A stretch of 64,000 bases of DNA from the NCBI GenBank assembly GCA_021464245.1, contig JADCRB010000071.1, positions 1 through 64,000 on the forward strand, given 5' to 3'. Below the pieces are notes generated by a model that saw only the letters and a list, made by a program, of their open reading frames with translations, was not told where the DNA came from and did not search any database. Made by a program: the position numbers and the translations under genes. Shown piece after piece: positions 23,337 through 34,807 of the stretch. Source of the stretch: Carallia brachiata. Taxonomy: Eukaryota; Streptophyta; Magnoliopsida; Malpighiales; Rhizophoraceae. How positions within the stretch are numbered: position 1 is the stretch's first letter; every line of letters begins with the position of its first letter.

Positions 23337-24580
23337 TTTCTCTATAAGAATTTTATAGCAACCAAAAGAATTTTATTATAACGTGTTTGTTGGTTCTGTG
23401 ACTATAAGGCTTTGTTTCATCACTTCTGCGGACTGTGGTCAGAAATTTTTAACTTTTAACTTGTGATTTATGACCTGCTCAATGCCCCAGGCGCCCACAC
23501 TCAACGGCTATTATTTGAATTTTTTACATGCACGCCAAATTGCCGTTAAAAAAACATAATACGATTAGCTACGAGTTTACATACTCAAATATAATTATTT
23601 ATTATTTGTATCAAATATAATGATTTATTTTTATATAAAAAATGTAATAATTGTAATTAATTGTATATTTTTATATGTATGCATTCATCAACGTAACTTT
23701 TTTCTATTCGGAAAAATTTTCTCAACGGATCATCCGCCTAAGAACACAAAGAAACCAGTGGACTCAACAGTCCTCCCCTATCATTGAATTCAAAAGAAAA
23801 AAAAAAAAAAAAACCTCAACCTCTCGCTCCTTGTAACCGACAAGAACGCACGAAATCAAGAATTGATTGAAGTGTGATACGGCGATTATGGGTGCAGCAA
23901 ATCAGCATCGTGGGTGCAGCATATCACTCGAGGCATGCATCAGCGAAAGGATGAAACCCATTTTTGGTTTAATAAAGTGGCTTCGAATTTAGCGTGGAAT
24001 CGTGATTGAATAAAGCGGAAATGTACTTGCTTTTGCTTGGATTTGGGATTTTTTTTTTTGGCGTTTAAAATTGGGTTTCCCTGTAAATTTTGCAGCACAT
24101 CAGCACTTGCGACGAAATTGTGGGGCTGGTGACAGGCACTCCCCTTTGGCTTGGTTCTGTTTGTCTTTTTCATGAACTAAGACAATTGCCAAATTTCAGT
24201 TTCTACAATATGTTAATTTAATTGTCCATCAAATTATTCGAACGTCTTTAGTATTTCGATACATAATCTTAAATTAATAATGGTGACCACATATGTGAAA
24301 CACGCGGCTTTCTCTCACTCAATGATCAAACTGAATATGATCATATGGTTCATTGTGAATAATTTGTTCTCAGCCGATGATCTCATTGTACGATGATGTG
24401 GCGCAAAAAGATGCCACTACTTCTAATCCAAACCTTAACAAACCCCCTTTCTCGGTCAACGAAGCCGTAACTAAAGTACATCCATTCTTGTAACACTGTC
24501 TATTTCTCAATTTGAGCAAATTGTTTTCAGGTTTTGATTCTGTAATAACCAGAAAAAAAAAAGTTTACTTTGTTTGTACT
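23337..24580. other. Intergenic DNA upstream of MICU
   Basis: The sequence is AT-rich with a poly-A run near 23795-23812. A repeated GGGTGCAGCA motif occurs near 23890 and 23911. No gene was found. The last 300 bp should hold the MICU promoter and leader. Confidence 0.4.
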
Positions 24581-27286
24581 ATGTTTTCCTGGAGCAGAAC
24601 CACACAGTTGAAACGTAGACTAGTGCTTGCCAACCAACGGTCCCAACTCCATTCCTGGTTCAACCAATCACAATGGTCCACCTCATTGTCGTCAGCATCT
24701 TCTTCTTCGAGATCATCTCTGGTGTCGTCGGCTATGATGACCCCAGAGGTTGAAATTTTTGTTGAGATCAGTCACTTCAGTGGTTGTGATTGTTGGCTCC
24801 AGCGTGTGCTTCAGCCACTGGTGCTTTTGTTCTTCGGTTGATAGGAACTCGTTGGTGGCCTTTTCTGAAAGCACAAAAGATGTCGCGCGGGGACCAGATG
24901 ATGACCATTTGCAAACCGAAAACAAGCGAAGATTCCTCTTTGGGGGTAGCCATTTGATTTTTTTTTGCTAGTTCCTTTTATTTTTTGGTCTAGTTGGACT
25001 AAAGACAGAAGAATTTAATTAATAATAAAATATGAGTTTCCAATCTCAAATCTTACTCCAAGTTATCATTAATCCTATTCTGATTATTATTTTGCTGCTT
25101 GTTTGTAGAAATCCAGGTATTGATAAATTCTGCTCATTGTTCCAGATTCATTTAGGAGAAGAGTTTTTTTCAAATACGAAAAGCGCATAAGGCTTCAAAG
25201 TTCCCCAGAAAAGGTACCAACCTGTTCCGAAAATTGATATATATAATACAGAAAATGTTTATAGATAGAGGATAGTCTCTACATTGGCTTCACACGCACA
25301 TAATTTATGTAATTATAAGTATTTTTTATACAATCATGATGATAAAAAGTGATATAAAAATTATTACTATTTTTTTAATTTTATATTTTTTAATTATAAT
25401 TATATAAAAAATATTCATAATTATATAAATTAGACACGTATAAATATAATGGGAAAATTCAGTCAATAAAACCATCTATAATATGCTATTGAATGCTTGA
25501 AAAGGCCTGCCTGGATTTGAATTACTGTCAATATGACTACTAAAGGACAAGAAAATATAACTGACTACCTAGAGTAGGGAGGAGGTCAGGGGTTTGACCT
25601 TCGCAAATTCCCAATTCTTCCCCTCCTACTTGTACTGTAAACTATGACTCTCCTCTACTTGTAATACGTCAAGTTCATTTGTTTCTTTTTCAGGTATTTG
25701 AGTACTTCGCATCTTTAAGAACACCTGCTGGAGAAGTTCTCATGACACCGCCAGACTTGATGCGAGCAATTGTTCCCGTGTTCCCTCCATCTGAATCAGA
25801 TCGCGTTAGAGAGGGATTTCTCAGAGGAGAGCGGGTCCCAGGCAAGTTACATTGCGATCCCTCGCAATTTTTCATGCTTTTTGATACCAATGGTGATGGC
25901 CTCATATCATTTCCAGAGTAAGAGACAGCTTTTAAGTCTTCTGCTATTGGAATTTTCTGTACTCAATTCTACATTTCACTCTCTGATTCATTGATTTCGT
26001 TCGTGCGTATCAGGTACATCTTTTTTGTAACCCTTCTCAGCATTCCTGAATCAAGCTTCTCTGTGGCATTTAAAATGTTTGACCTTGACAATAACGGGTG
26101 GGTTGCTCGTGCTTTGCGTAACCAAAAGTTTAACTCCTGACTTATTATGTCCACAGGAAAAAGTATTTGTGAATTTTTTGTTACAACTATTAATCGTTTG
26201 ATTGTACAGATCAGTCAGTCGATTGCTATGCGTATATTATACGTATACTTTTTCCTGTGTACATGTACATTTTTCATATTATTTGCTTTATATCTGGATG
26301 GTTAACTGATTTTGTGCCTGTTAACAGCGAGATTGACAGGGAGGAGTTTAAGAAAGTAATGAGTCTAATGCGAGCTCAAAACAGGCAAGGAGCATCCCAC
26401 AGAGATGGACGTCGGGCTACATTCAAGGTGGTAGAGCCTGTGGAGAATGGTGGCTTGTTAGAATTCTTCTTTGGTAAAGACGGCAAGACCAGTCTAAAAC
26501 ACGGGAGATTTGTCCAATTTTTAAGGGATTTGCACAGTGAAGTATGTGTCACTATCCAAACGTTCTAGGATTTGTCTGTACATTTATGGGTTTTCTTTGT
26601 CTTTTTTTCTTTTTTTTTTTAGTTCCCCTAGGATCACTACTTCTGGTTATATTTCCCTGCATCTGCAAATTCTGATTCTGTTGAATTTAACAGATTTTAC
26701 GGTTGGAATTTGCTCATTATGACTACAAATCGCGTGGCAACATATCAGCTACAGATTTTGCCTTATCTTTAGTTGCATCTGCAGATATAAACCATATAAG
26801 CAAGTTGCTAGATCGGGTTGATGAATTAAAAGATGAACAGCATCTCAGAGACATAAGGATTACATTTGAGGAGTTCAAGAATTTCGCAGAACTGCGAAAA
26901 CAGTTGCACACATTGTCTCTGGCCATCTTCAGCTACGGAAAAGCAAACGGAGTACTGACCAAAACTGACTTCCAGAGAGCTGCATCCCAAGTAAATGTTC
27001 CAACAAGCAATTCAAGTAATTTGAATTGGTACTGTATATCATGCTGATGTACTTGTTCATATATTGCTAGGTATGTGGCGTCTCCATCACTGATAACTTG
27101 GTTGACATAATATTTCACATATTCGACGATGATCGTGACGGGAATTTAAGCTCAGACGAGTTTATAAGAGTTCTTCAAAGAAGGGAAGAAGAGAGTTCCC
27201 TTCCAAGACAGGCCGGTATAAAGGGAATGATATCTTGCTGTGCAAACTGTGCAAGAAGCCGCTCTTCTTCTAAGCTTCTGCTTTAA
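24581..27286 (+). CDS. MICU: Mitochondrial calcium uptake protein, MICU family (apparent indel in exon 1)
   Basis: Seven exons: 24581-24945, 25146-25213, 25694-25917, 26014-26097, 26328-26541, 26694-26990 and 27071-27286, about 488 aa, close to Arabidopsis MICU. Exon 1 opens MFSWSRTTQLKRRLVLANQR, an Arg/Ser-rich mitochondrial presequence, followed by a hydrophobic stretch (SVTSVVVIVGSSVCF). Then come YEKRIRLQSS, LMRAIVPVFPPSES, and EF-hand loops DTNGDGLISFPE, DLDNNGEIDREE and DDDRDGNLSSDE, with LRLEFAHYDYK and SYGKANGVLT between. The family senses calcium in the intermembrane space and gates the MCU uniporter. Around 24743-24752 the frame changes from MMTPE to LKFLLRS with no possible intron. 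This implies one extra or two missing bases. Exons 2-7 are uninterrupted. The short Cys/Ser-rich tail is variable in the family. Confidence 0.9.
25292..25440. mobile_element. Foldback MITE in MICU intron 2
   Basis: The arms are inverted complements over about 40 bp: left ACACGCACATAATTTATGTA, right TTATATAAATTAGACACGTA, with AATTATAAGTATTTTTTATA matched by TATAAAAAATATTCATAATT. The interior is AT-rich. It lies wholly inside the intron, so it does not disturb the coding frame. Confidence 0.65.
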
Positions 27287-29795
27287 ACGATAGGACTTTG
27301 TTACTTAAACCATAGTTGGATCAGGCTAGTCATCTTTGCACATATGTATTAGTTGGGACTTCGTTATTGCCCAAACTTAAAAAATCCATCTGCAGAGCGA
27401 AATTGAAAGTGAAAAAAACTAAACAAAACCAATCATGGCGTTCCCCAGTGAGATGGGAGGTCCTGTAATGACTTGGACAGTGGCGTGTACAGGCCATTTG
27501 TGTTCATGTGTATGAAAATTGCACCCTTCTCAATTCACCAAAACTTCAATTTCTTGGAACACAGGACAAATACCGAAGTATTTATGGAAGATTTTTTTTT
27601 TCTCTCAATCTTTGAAAAAGAAAAGAAACGAACATGAGATGAGTGCTTCACTCGAAAATATGAATTCCTTTCAACAGGCCTATTTGCACTGCCTTTCCTC
27701 CATAGATGTGGATTCAATTATTAAATCATCTCTTGTCAAATGCTATTCTCCGATGAGTACCAAACTTACAATTATAATTATCAGTAACGATATGGAACAA
27801 TTTATGCCGTCGAAACAGAGAATGTAAGAAAACTAAATGTAATTACCCATTTATTTGAGTTGAAGCAATTTCTAAATTACCCATTTTTGAAAGATATTTG
27901 CTAATTAGTTGTAACAGAGTTGAATTTAATGTTATTGTTCTTGTTGTCATGGCCACCGATAATTTTCTGAACACTTGATTTTTATATTTCGAGAATTAGT
28001 TATAAATATAATTTTCTCTATCCGATGCCATTATTTTACAATACATATTTTTTCATCAAGAAAAAAATATATATTGTGAGTGTATCAGCCATTAAATTTT
28101 TAAACGAATATAAGAATAATCTCTATTTTTTTTGTGTCTCCTTCAACAACCCCAAAGGTACCGACCACCATTAGAAATCATGGTGATTACTGAGTCGGAT
28201 TTTCGCGTTATACTTCAACACTTTCTCTATAGAATGTAGACACCTAACACTTATCAGGAAAGAACGCAAACGCAAGAGCTCGAACTCAGATTGTTAATGT
28301 GGAAACAACATTATTTTACAATACATATTTATTCACTCAATTTAGAGACTAAAAGTTTTTTTTAAGAGTATCTAAACTAATTTTGGTGTTTATGTCACGC
28401 ATATTAGAACTAGTATAATAATATAATTAAATAAATGACAATGAAGTCTCCTTAGTTTTGTAAATAGAATAAAGATAAATATTATGAATATTTTTCATAA
28501 AATTTCACAAAATTTTTTAAAATTTTAAATTATATTTATTTTATGTAAAATTTAATTTTAAAAAATAAAAATAAATTATAAAAAAAAATTTACCATATCA
28601 AATAAAAAAATTAACTCATAAAAAAATCAATGTACTATATATCACTGTTCTTGTAAATATAATTATTTAATTAATGCCAAATACTGAATTTTTCCTCCCA
28701 ATAGTTATCAGGACCGCCAAAACTTTTTCCCCTCTTCTGTTTGAACGGGAATATCCCATCAAATATCTGTCATAATCATTATTGGCAAAGATATTTTCAT
28801 TAACAAAATAAGATATTATCTATTATTTTATTAAAAAAAATACCTGTTTACATTACAATGGCCTTTTTTCTCGGGATAAACATTAAAAGAGTCATAAAAC
28901 TTTATACATTTTTTCAATTCAGTCTTATATCTTTTAGTCATTTCAAATTAGTCCTATACCTTGCAAATTTATTCCAATTAAGTACACATTTGACACAAAC
29001 ATGTTAAGTAGCTTTTCTAGCCAACGAAAATACAATCTAAAAAATAAAAAAAACTAATACGCGAAAAAAACAAAAATCCCCAAATACACTTTTGATCATT
29101 AAGGTTGGCCCAAGAAAACCAATTACCGAACCTCCTAATATGTTCCTTCAGCTATCTCAAGATTTCAGTTCTGTGAGTTTTTCTTCGTACAAGATTCAAC
29201 ATCTCTATAATAATGATTAACAAGAGAAATCAGAACCCAAACTGAAATTGTGATTGTTCTTCAATCACAAATAATACAATGATCAAAAACGAAATTCTAT
29301 TTCCATTTCTCTTGTCAAATCACGTTCTAAAGAAAACTCCATCCAAAAATACCAAAAACACCAGAAAAGACCTTTAACAACTAGTATTTTTTCTCCGCCA
29401 TCGTAGGCTTGCTAAACCATATTTCCGTTAGTCAAATTGGCTAGTAAACGTGTTGACCATAATTCTGTACAAATATGTACTTAATTGAAAAGAATTTCAA
29501 AGATATAGGACTGATTTGAAAAGATTAAAAGATATAGAACTTAATTAAAAAAATCCATAAAATTTTAAGACTATTTTGATGCTTATCCCCTTTTTTCTCC
29601 TAAATTATGAAAATGACGACGCTCCATCATTAAATGCTAATAAATAATTAAATATTTACTTGCAACGGTAAAATTTCAAACATTTCCACGCCAAGCCCCT
29701 CCAGTATTTAAAGGCGAATAGGGACTCAGTTAGACGCAGGACAGAAGAGAGTGAAAAGGAGAGCGAGAGTTGAAGAGGTTGTAATTAGGACGGCG
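27287..29795. other. Intergenic DNA between MICU and the decayed locus
   Basis: About 500 bp of probable MICU 3' region is followed by AT-rich sequence without coding features. The 28480-28620 part is almost pure A/T. No gene was recognised. Confidence 0.45.
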
Positions 29796-31199
29796 ATGGC
29801 CTTTTCTCCTCCCGGCACGCCATCTGGTGGCGGCGCCGGTGGCGGAGACGACAGTGGTTCCTGACTACGCTATGGACGTGGTAATTCTCAATCTTGTATT
29901 TTAATCTGTTCTCTCTTTTCCTTTTTTTCTTTTCAAGAAACGAAAATCTGAGATTCTTGGAGGTAAAATATTTTTCTCTTTTCAATTTTCTTTGTTGCGT
30001 ACTTCTCTGATTGTAGGATTTCACACGATGTTGGCGTTTGGAAACCGTGAGGGTTCTAATTCTTCCCAAAGCACGAATGTGAAAAGAAATCGCGACTGTT
30101 TGGTGTTTAACTCTGCGAATTGTGATCTCAGGAAGCCTTGGTCATTCTTCAGAATCAGAAGTTCCATTTGGTTACCAAAGTCTTGTCTATTTCCTATTCT
30201 TAAAACAGGATAGAGTGATATAACTGGGATTTTAGGATATGATTTCGGAATCCTTTCTTTTTTCTGTGTTTATTCTTGAAGTTTGTTTTGTTCTCTTTCT
30301 AACTCATGATCTTATTAAACTTTTTCTTTGCACTAGATGGAGGTGTGATTTTGATGATAAAAGGTTCTTATAAATCCTCTGTTTTTTTTAGTTTTAGGGC
30401 ATAATCTGTCTGTTGGTGTATCGTTTCTATTGGGTTTATTTGTATCTTTTCTTTGTATTGTTTCTAAATTTTATGACTCAAAGGAATTACATTACAGGAA
30501 GAAAGAAGAATAATATTTGGGTCCGGAAGGGAAACACAGGCTTCGAAAGGTTGCTTCTTCCTTCTAGGTTATTGGTAATAACAATAATATCAGTGGGACA
30601 GTTGTGCTTGTACAGTAATTTTCATGTCTATTTTTGCAGAATGCTTGACAAGAACATGTGCTGCTGGTGAATCTCATATGAAAGGCTGCCTTCTGTTGGT
30701 CAAGAACACGGAGAAGCAGGTCTAAGATCCCCAGAACTATCCTGTATTCTATCAAATCTTGTGAGGTCGCCAACTACGCTTATAATCTATGTCTTTTTGT
30801 TTTTCCTGCCACTTGTTCAAGTTGTTTTTATAATGATCATGAGCAATGGTTTTCTTTAATTTGCCCAAAAATTCTTTAAAGTGTTGCGGAGGACATGTAA
30901 ACAATTTTTCTCTAATTTTTTCTAATGCTGTTTCCAAATGATTGGAAAAAAGGTGAGATGTTTGAGACACTATCACGCAAAAATTCTTTTACATGCACTG
31001 GAAGGTAATACAATAATTATGTTCAGGAAAATGTTAACCAATGATTTGTCACATGGATTTCGCAAGCATATTAGGTCTAATATCCATGCGTTTAGGTTCT
31101 CATTGGTACAGAGGAGGGTGCTTAAACTTTTCCAAATGATGGCTGTAGAAGGACTTTGTTTGAGTTCTCCAAAATACAGATTAACCTTTTTATTTCAAG

Positions 31200-32060
31200 G
31201 AAGTTCCTGATGGGGAAAGGATATAATTACAATAATAACAGATATCAACACAGCAATCAAACAGGTATCGGTCTCGGATCTGTCCTCTTTCCCTACAGAT
31301 TAATAAATAGACAGGATACTAATTTCACCAGTACCAACAATCAACAACCAAGCAACAATAATTAATAGAAAAATAATAATATCGAGACACCAGAATTTTT
31401 ACGTGGAAAACTCCTCAATATGAAGAGAAAACTTCCACTATGTAATGGGATCACAGTACAGCCTTTCCAGTACATAACCAGAGTTCACACATACGTACTA
31501 AAAATTCATCAAGGAACACATTCTTGGTTCACAAATTCTCTACAATATCATCACACAGACGATATACTACCAGAAAACGAGAACTATCTCACCAAATAGT
31601 GGAACTACAGTAGAACCTGGAGGGACTAATAGAAGATCTGAACCGATGGATGTGTAGAGCACGTTCCCCAGGATGAACATACTGAAAAATAGACTCGATC
31701 GGAGCAAAATTCACCATTAGATCTTCTGGAATGGCTTCTTTTCTTCTTACTCTTCTTCTTCTCCGAAGCTCCTCCTTCTCTCTTCTAGTTTTTACTTTTT
31801 TTTGTTTTCTCTCTCTTCCTCTCACACTCACACACGACACCTCTCTCTCTTTCTTCTTATCTTCCTTTTTCTTCTTATTTTATTCTCTCTTTCCTCTCTT
31901 TTTCTTCATCTTCTCTCTCCTTTGTCTCCCACTCACTCTCTTTCTTTTATTATTTATTCTTCTCTATTTGGGGTTGACCCCACAGTTCCTTCCCCTGTAC
32001 TACTAGAGTTTGAGGATTTCTGTTGTTTTCTTCATCTTTCTGCTACTTATTGCTTATGAT
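31200..32060. mobile_element. Possible non-coding transposon insertion inside the decayed locus
   Basis: This block interrupts the exon-like pieces. It carries TTACGTGGAAAACTCCTCAA, which resembles a motif I associate with non-coding LTR-type plant repeats. It ends in a long pyrimidine-rich tract (about 31737-31975, mostly CT and TTC). I could not define terminal repeats or a target duplication, so the edges are approximate. Confidence 0.3.
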
Positions 32061-33106
32061 CATTTAGGTTGCAGATGTGCACATAAAAGGTCTTGCAAGT
32101 CTTAAACAGGAGAAGAGGAAGAATGCTTGGAATCGAATTGAGCAATTCACAGTCATGCTTGGAATGGAATTGAGCAATTCACAGTCTAGAGTGACTATCC
32201 AAAACATTCAGACACTGAAGCTAAGTGGGAATGGATGTTTTTTGAAAGAACACTCACTGTGATGGACAATGGTATATACATATTACTTCAGTCAAGTTAT
32301 TAATATTTACGTTTTCTATCCATTTGTCTTTTGCCATCATTAGTTATCTGGTTAGCATTTAGGGAATAAGTTAATTGTAGAAAATAATAAATTAACAATA
32401 GATAAACTACACCCTTTTGTCAACAATGCTGCATGCTATCTGTCTAGAATTTTCTTCCTGTTTGTCCATAATAGACATCCAGTGAAGATAGCGAAGACTT
32501 GAAATTGAGCATGTAGGACGAACCTCAACAAGATTTTACAACGGAGTTTGATTACTCCTGTGTGCCTAGATCTTTTAGTGTTCAATCAATCATTGATATA
32601 TACTCCCCCGTTTCTTATTCACTATTCCATGACCAAGATGAATCCTCAGGGGTGCCTGTCGTTTTTGAGTTACCTCAAGATGGCTGCTGTGGGGTGTCTG
32701 CCGGTGCATGAGAACAGAAAAAGAAAAGGGACTGGGAAGAGGTTTCCTTTGGTCGTCCAGTTTGCCCTCAATTCAGTTAGGTTTCCTTTGGACGTCCACT
32801 TTGCATGTTCGTAACTTTCTTAACATGAGAACAGCGCGTAATTTAACAGAATTTTCACATAGATGTTGCTTTGATGCTTTCTACACTTAGTGCTCCAATA
32901 TTTATTCTTGTCCTTGCACTTTCTCACACCAAAATGACAACAAACTAACAGCAAAGTCTTCTCATTTTCAGAAATTTCTATATTGCCTTCATCGTTGTTG
33001 TTATATCCTGAGGAAAGACTGTTCGTTCTTTTTAATTTTTTGAAGAATATGTTAGATCTATTTTTGGTTTATTATCTCGTCTTTTTACATGTTTATTTTG
33101 TAATTT

Positions 33107-33168
33107 GGCAGAAGGGAACCCCATCAAAGAAATAGCTGGCAGAAGGGAACCCCATCAAAGAAATAGCT
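33107..33168. repeat. 31-bp tandem duplication
   Basis: TGGCAGAAGGGAACCCCATC followed by AAAGAAATAGC occurs twice without a spacer. Confidence 0.9.
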
Positions 33169-33180
33169 CGATGCTGAAGG

Positions 33181-34807
33181 TCATACAAGAACAAGTCCAC
33201 GTTTTCTTCTCCTTTCCTTGGTAATTTTTCTTTTTCTCCCATCTCTTGTTTTTTATTTTATTTTATTTTTTCCCTCGGCTGTCTAATGCTAACATTTTAT
33301 CTTTTATTACTTTCCTATCCCGAAACTTTTTCCATGTAGATATATGCAAGCATCAAAACTCCCCACCTCTAAATTGTTAGACATGAGGATCACAGTTTAT
33401 GCTTATGGAGAATGAATTGAAATTTTGTATGTTAAATTGAAATTTCAAATATAGCCTTTATAATATGGTCATTTATTAAACAGGTTATGAATTATTTTAG
33501 AAATACTTGCAGCTTTATATGGGTGGACGTGCATGAGTAAAGTATAAACATAATTATCAATTGTTGTGGTTTAGTAGTAAGTGTCGAACGTTGTCAAACT
33601 AAAGGTTTTGAATTCAAAAGTTATCAGGACGTTTGGTAGAACTAAACATACTCCTCCTCTTTATAACACTGAGTTATATTATAACCATTCAAACAGTTTA
33701 GAGATTACTTTGAGAGCAGAGACAATACTTTCTAACAGGATTATAAGGTACTACTCCTATCTTCTTATTTTCTATCCAAAAAAAAAGTATAAACATATAT
33801 GTAAACATATGTAATGGTTAAGTAAACATACATGTAAAATAGTAAATAGTGATAATGGTTAAGTCTATCCCGTCACAAAGTTTCGTGGTTGACTACAGAG
33901 GAGAGTGCCTGCAAAATAAGGTTAGTAAAGCCAAAATAACAGCCACGGGATCGAAAAAAAAAAAAAAAAGTAACAACGTAGTATTTTGTAACCTGTTGAT
34001 CCGGTTACTTTTTTCTTCCTTTTTAGTTTTTTCTTTTTACAAAATAGATAAATAGAAATAATCTACTAAAATGCTGTCAAAGAAATTTTTTTAAACTCTT
34101 TATTCGAAATATTTCAAAAATATTACACTAAACTTGGGAAAAAATAAATCTCATTGTGTCCAACAAGCTCGCTAGTCCGTACGTAATCCTAACGGTGTGT
34201 TTGGACTTTGTTTTGAAGTGAGAAAGAATGCTGTGAGAAAGAAAATAATAAAAAAGAATTGATAGATGATGAGAAAAAAAATTTATAAAAAAATAAATTA
34301 ATTATTTAGATATAGTGAAAAGAGTGAGAAAAAAAAGTGTGATATATATTAAATAATTAAATTACTCCTCAATTTTTGGTGTTAAAAAGAACAAAATCAA
34401 ATATATTCATTTAGACTTTTTTGATAATTCTAAACTTCTGAAAAATAAACCGTTTGGCCCAGCTTGTAAGAAATTGTGGATCCAGTGCAATTGAAATCAA
34501 TTTTCATGTATTCAAAATTAAATCCAAATACAAGATTGAACTAATTCTTTCTCCACCAATTTCATTCCTGGAAGTCCACCGATCCAAACACACTGTAAGA
34601 CTCGGAATAAATTTAACTCCGCCTGGCAAAACTGAAATTCTAGTATTTCCGCCCGCATTTCAAACCTTTGCCAACGGAACGCACGATGGTTGGCTACCTT
34701 TTTCTTGTTGGGTGAGCAGAAGTTGACCAAAAGGAAAGGCATTTTATAAGCTTTATAGGGTCGGAAAGCAGGGAGGCCTTTGAAATCGAAAAGAGGAAAA
34801 ACAGAGG
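33181..34807. other. Intergenic DNA with a weak SINE-like remnant (33555-33790)
   Basis: At about 33555-33790, GTGGTTTAGTAGTAAGTG (box A-like) and GGTTTTGAATTCAAA (box B-like) precede an A-rich end. This is compatible with an eroded SINE. Homopolymers and AT-rich DNA follow (34080-34440). The last 300 bp should contain the promoter of the cupin gene. No other gene was found. Confidence 0.35.

Larger units (their letters stand above)
29796..33180 (+). pseudogene. Unrecognised spliced locus, probably decayed or containing sequence errors
   Basis: A leader-like region at about 29710-29795 precedes ATGGCCTTTTCTCCTCCCGG at 29796. The encoded MAFSPPGTPSGGGAGGGDD is followed by TGA in one frame but by VVPDYAMDV up to a GTAATT donor in the next. 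Further exon-like pieces with AG/GT edges are 30641-30718 (frame ECLTRTCAAGESHMKGCLLL) and about 32076-32260 (HIKGLASLKQEKRKNAW, then SDYPKHSDTEAKWEW in a shifted frame). A further piece lies near 32475 (TSSEDSEDLKL). Inside the third piece a 32-bp unit is tandemly duplicated (32124-32187), which breaks the frame. Another tandem duplication lies at 33107-33168. I do not recognise the family. It is either a pseudogene or a real gene with indel errors. Confidence 0.3.

Noticed and set aside
31589..32059. Open frames of 83-91 aa on both strands
   Set aside because: They translate a pyrimidine-rich low-complexity tract (Ser/Leu/Phe runs) within the suspected transposon block.
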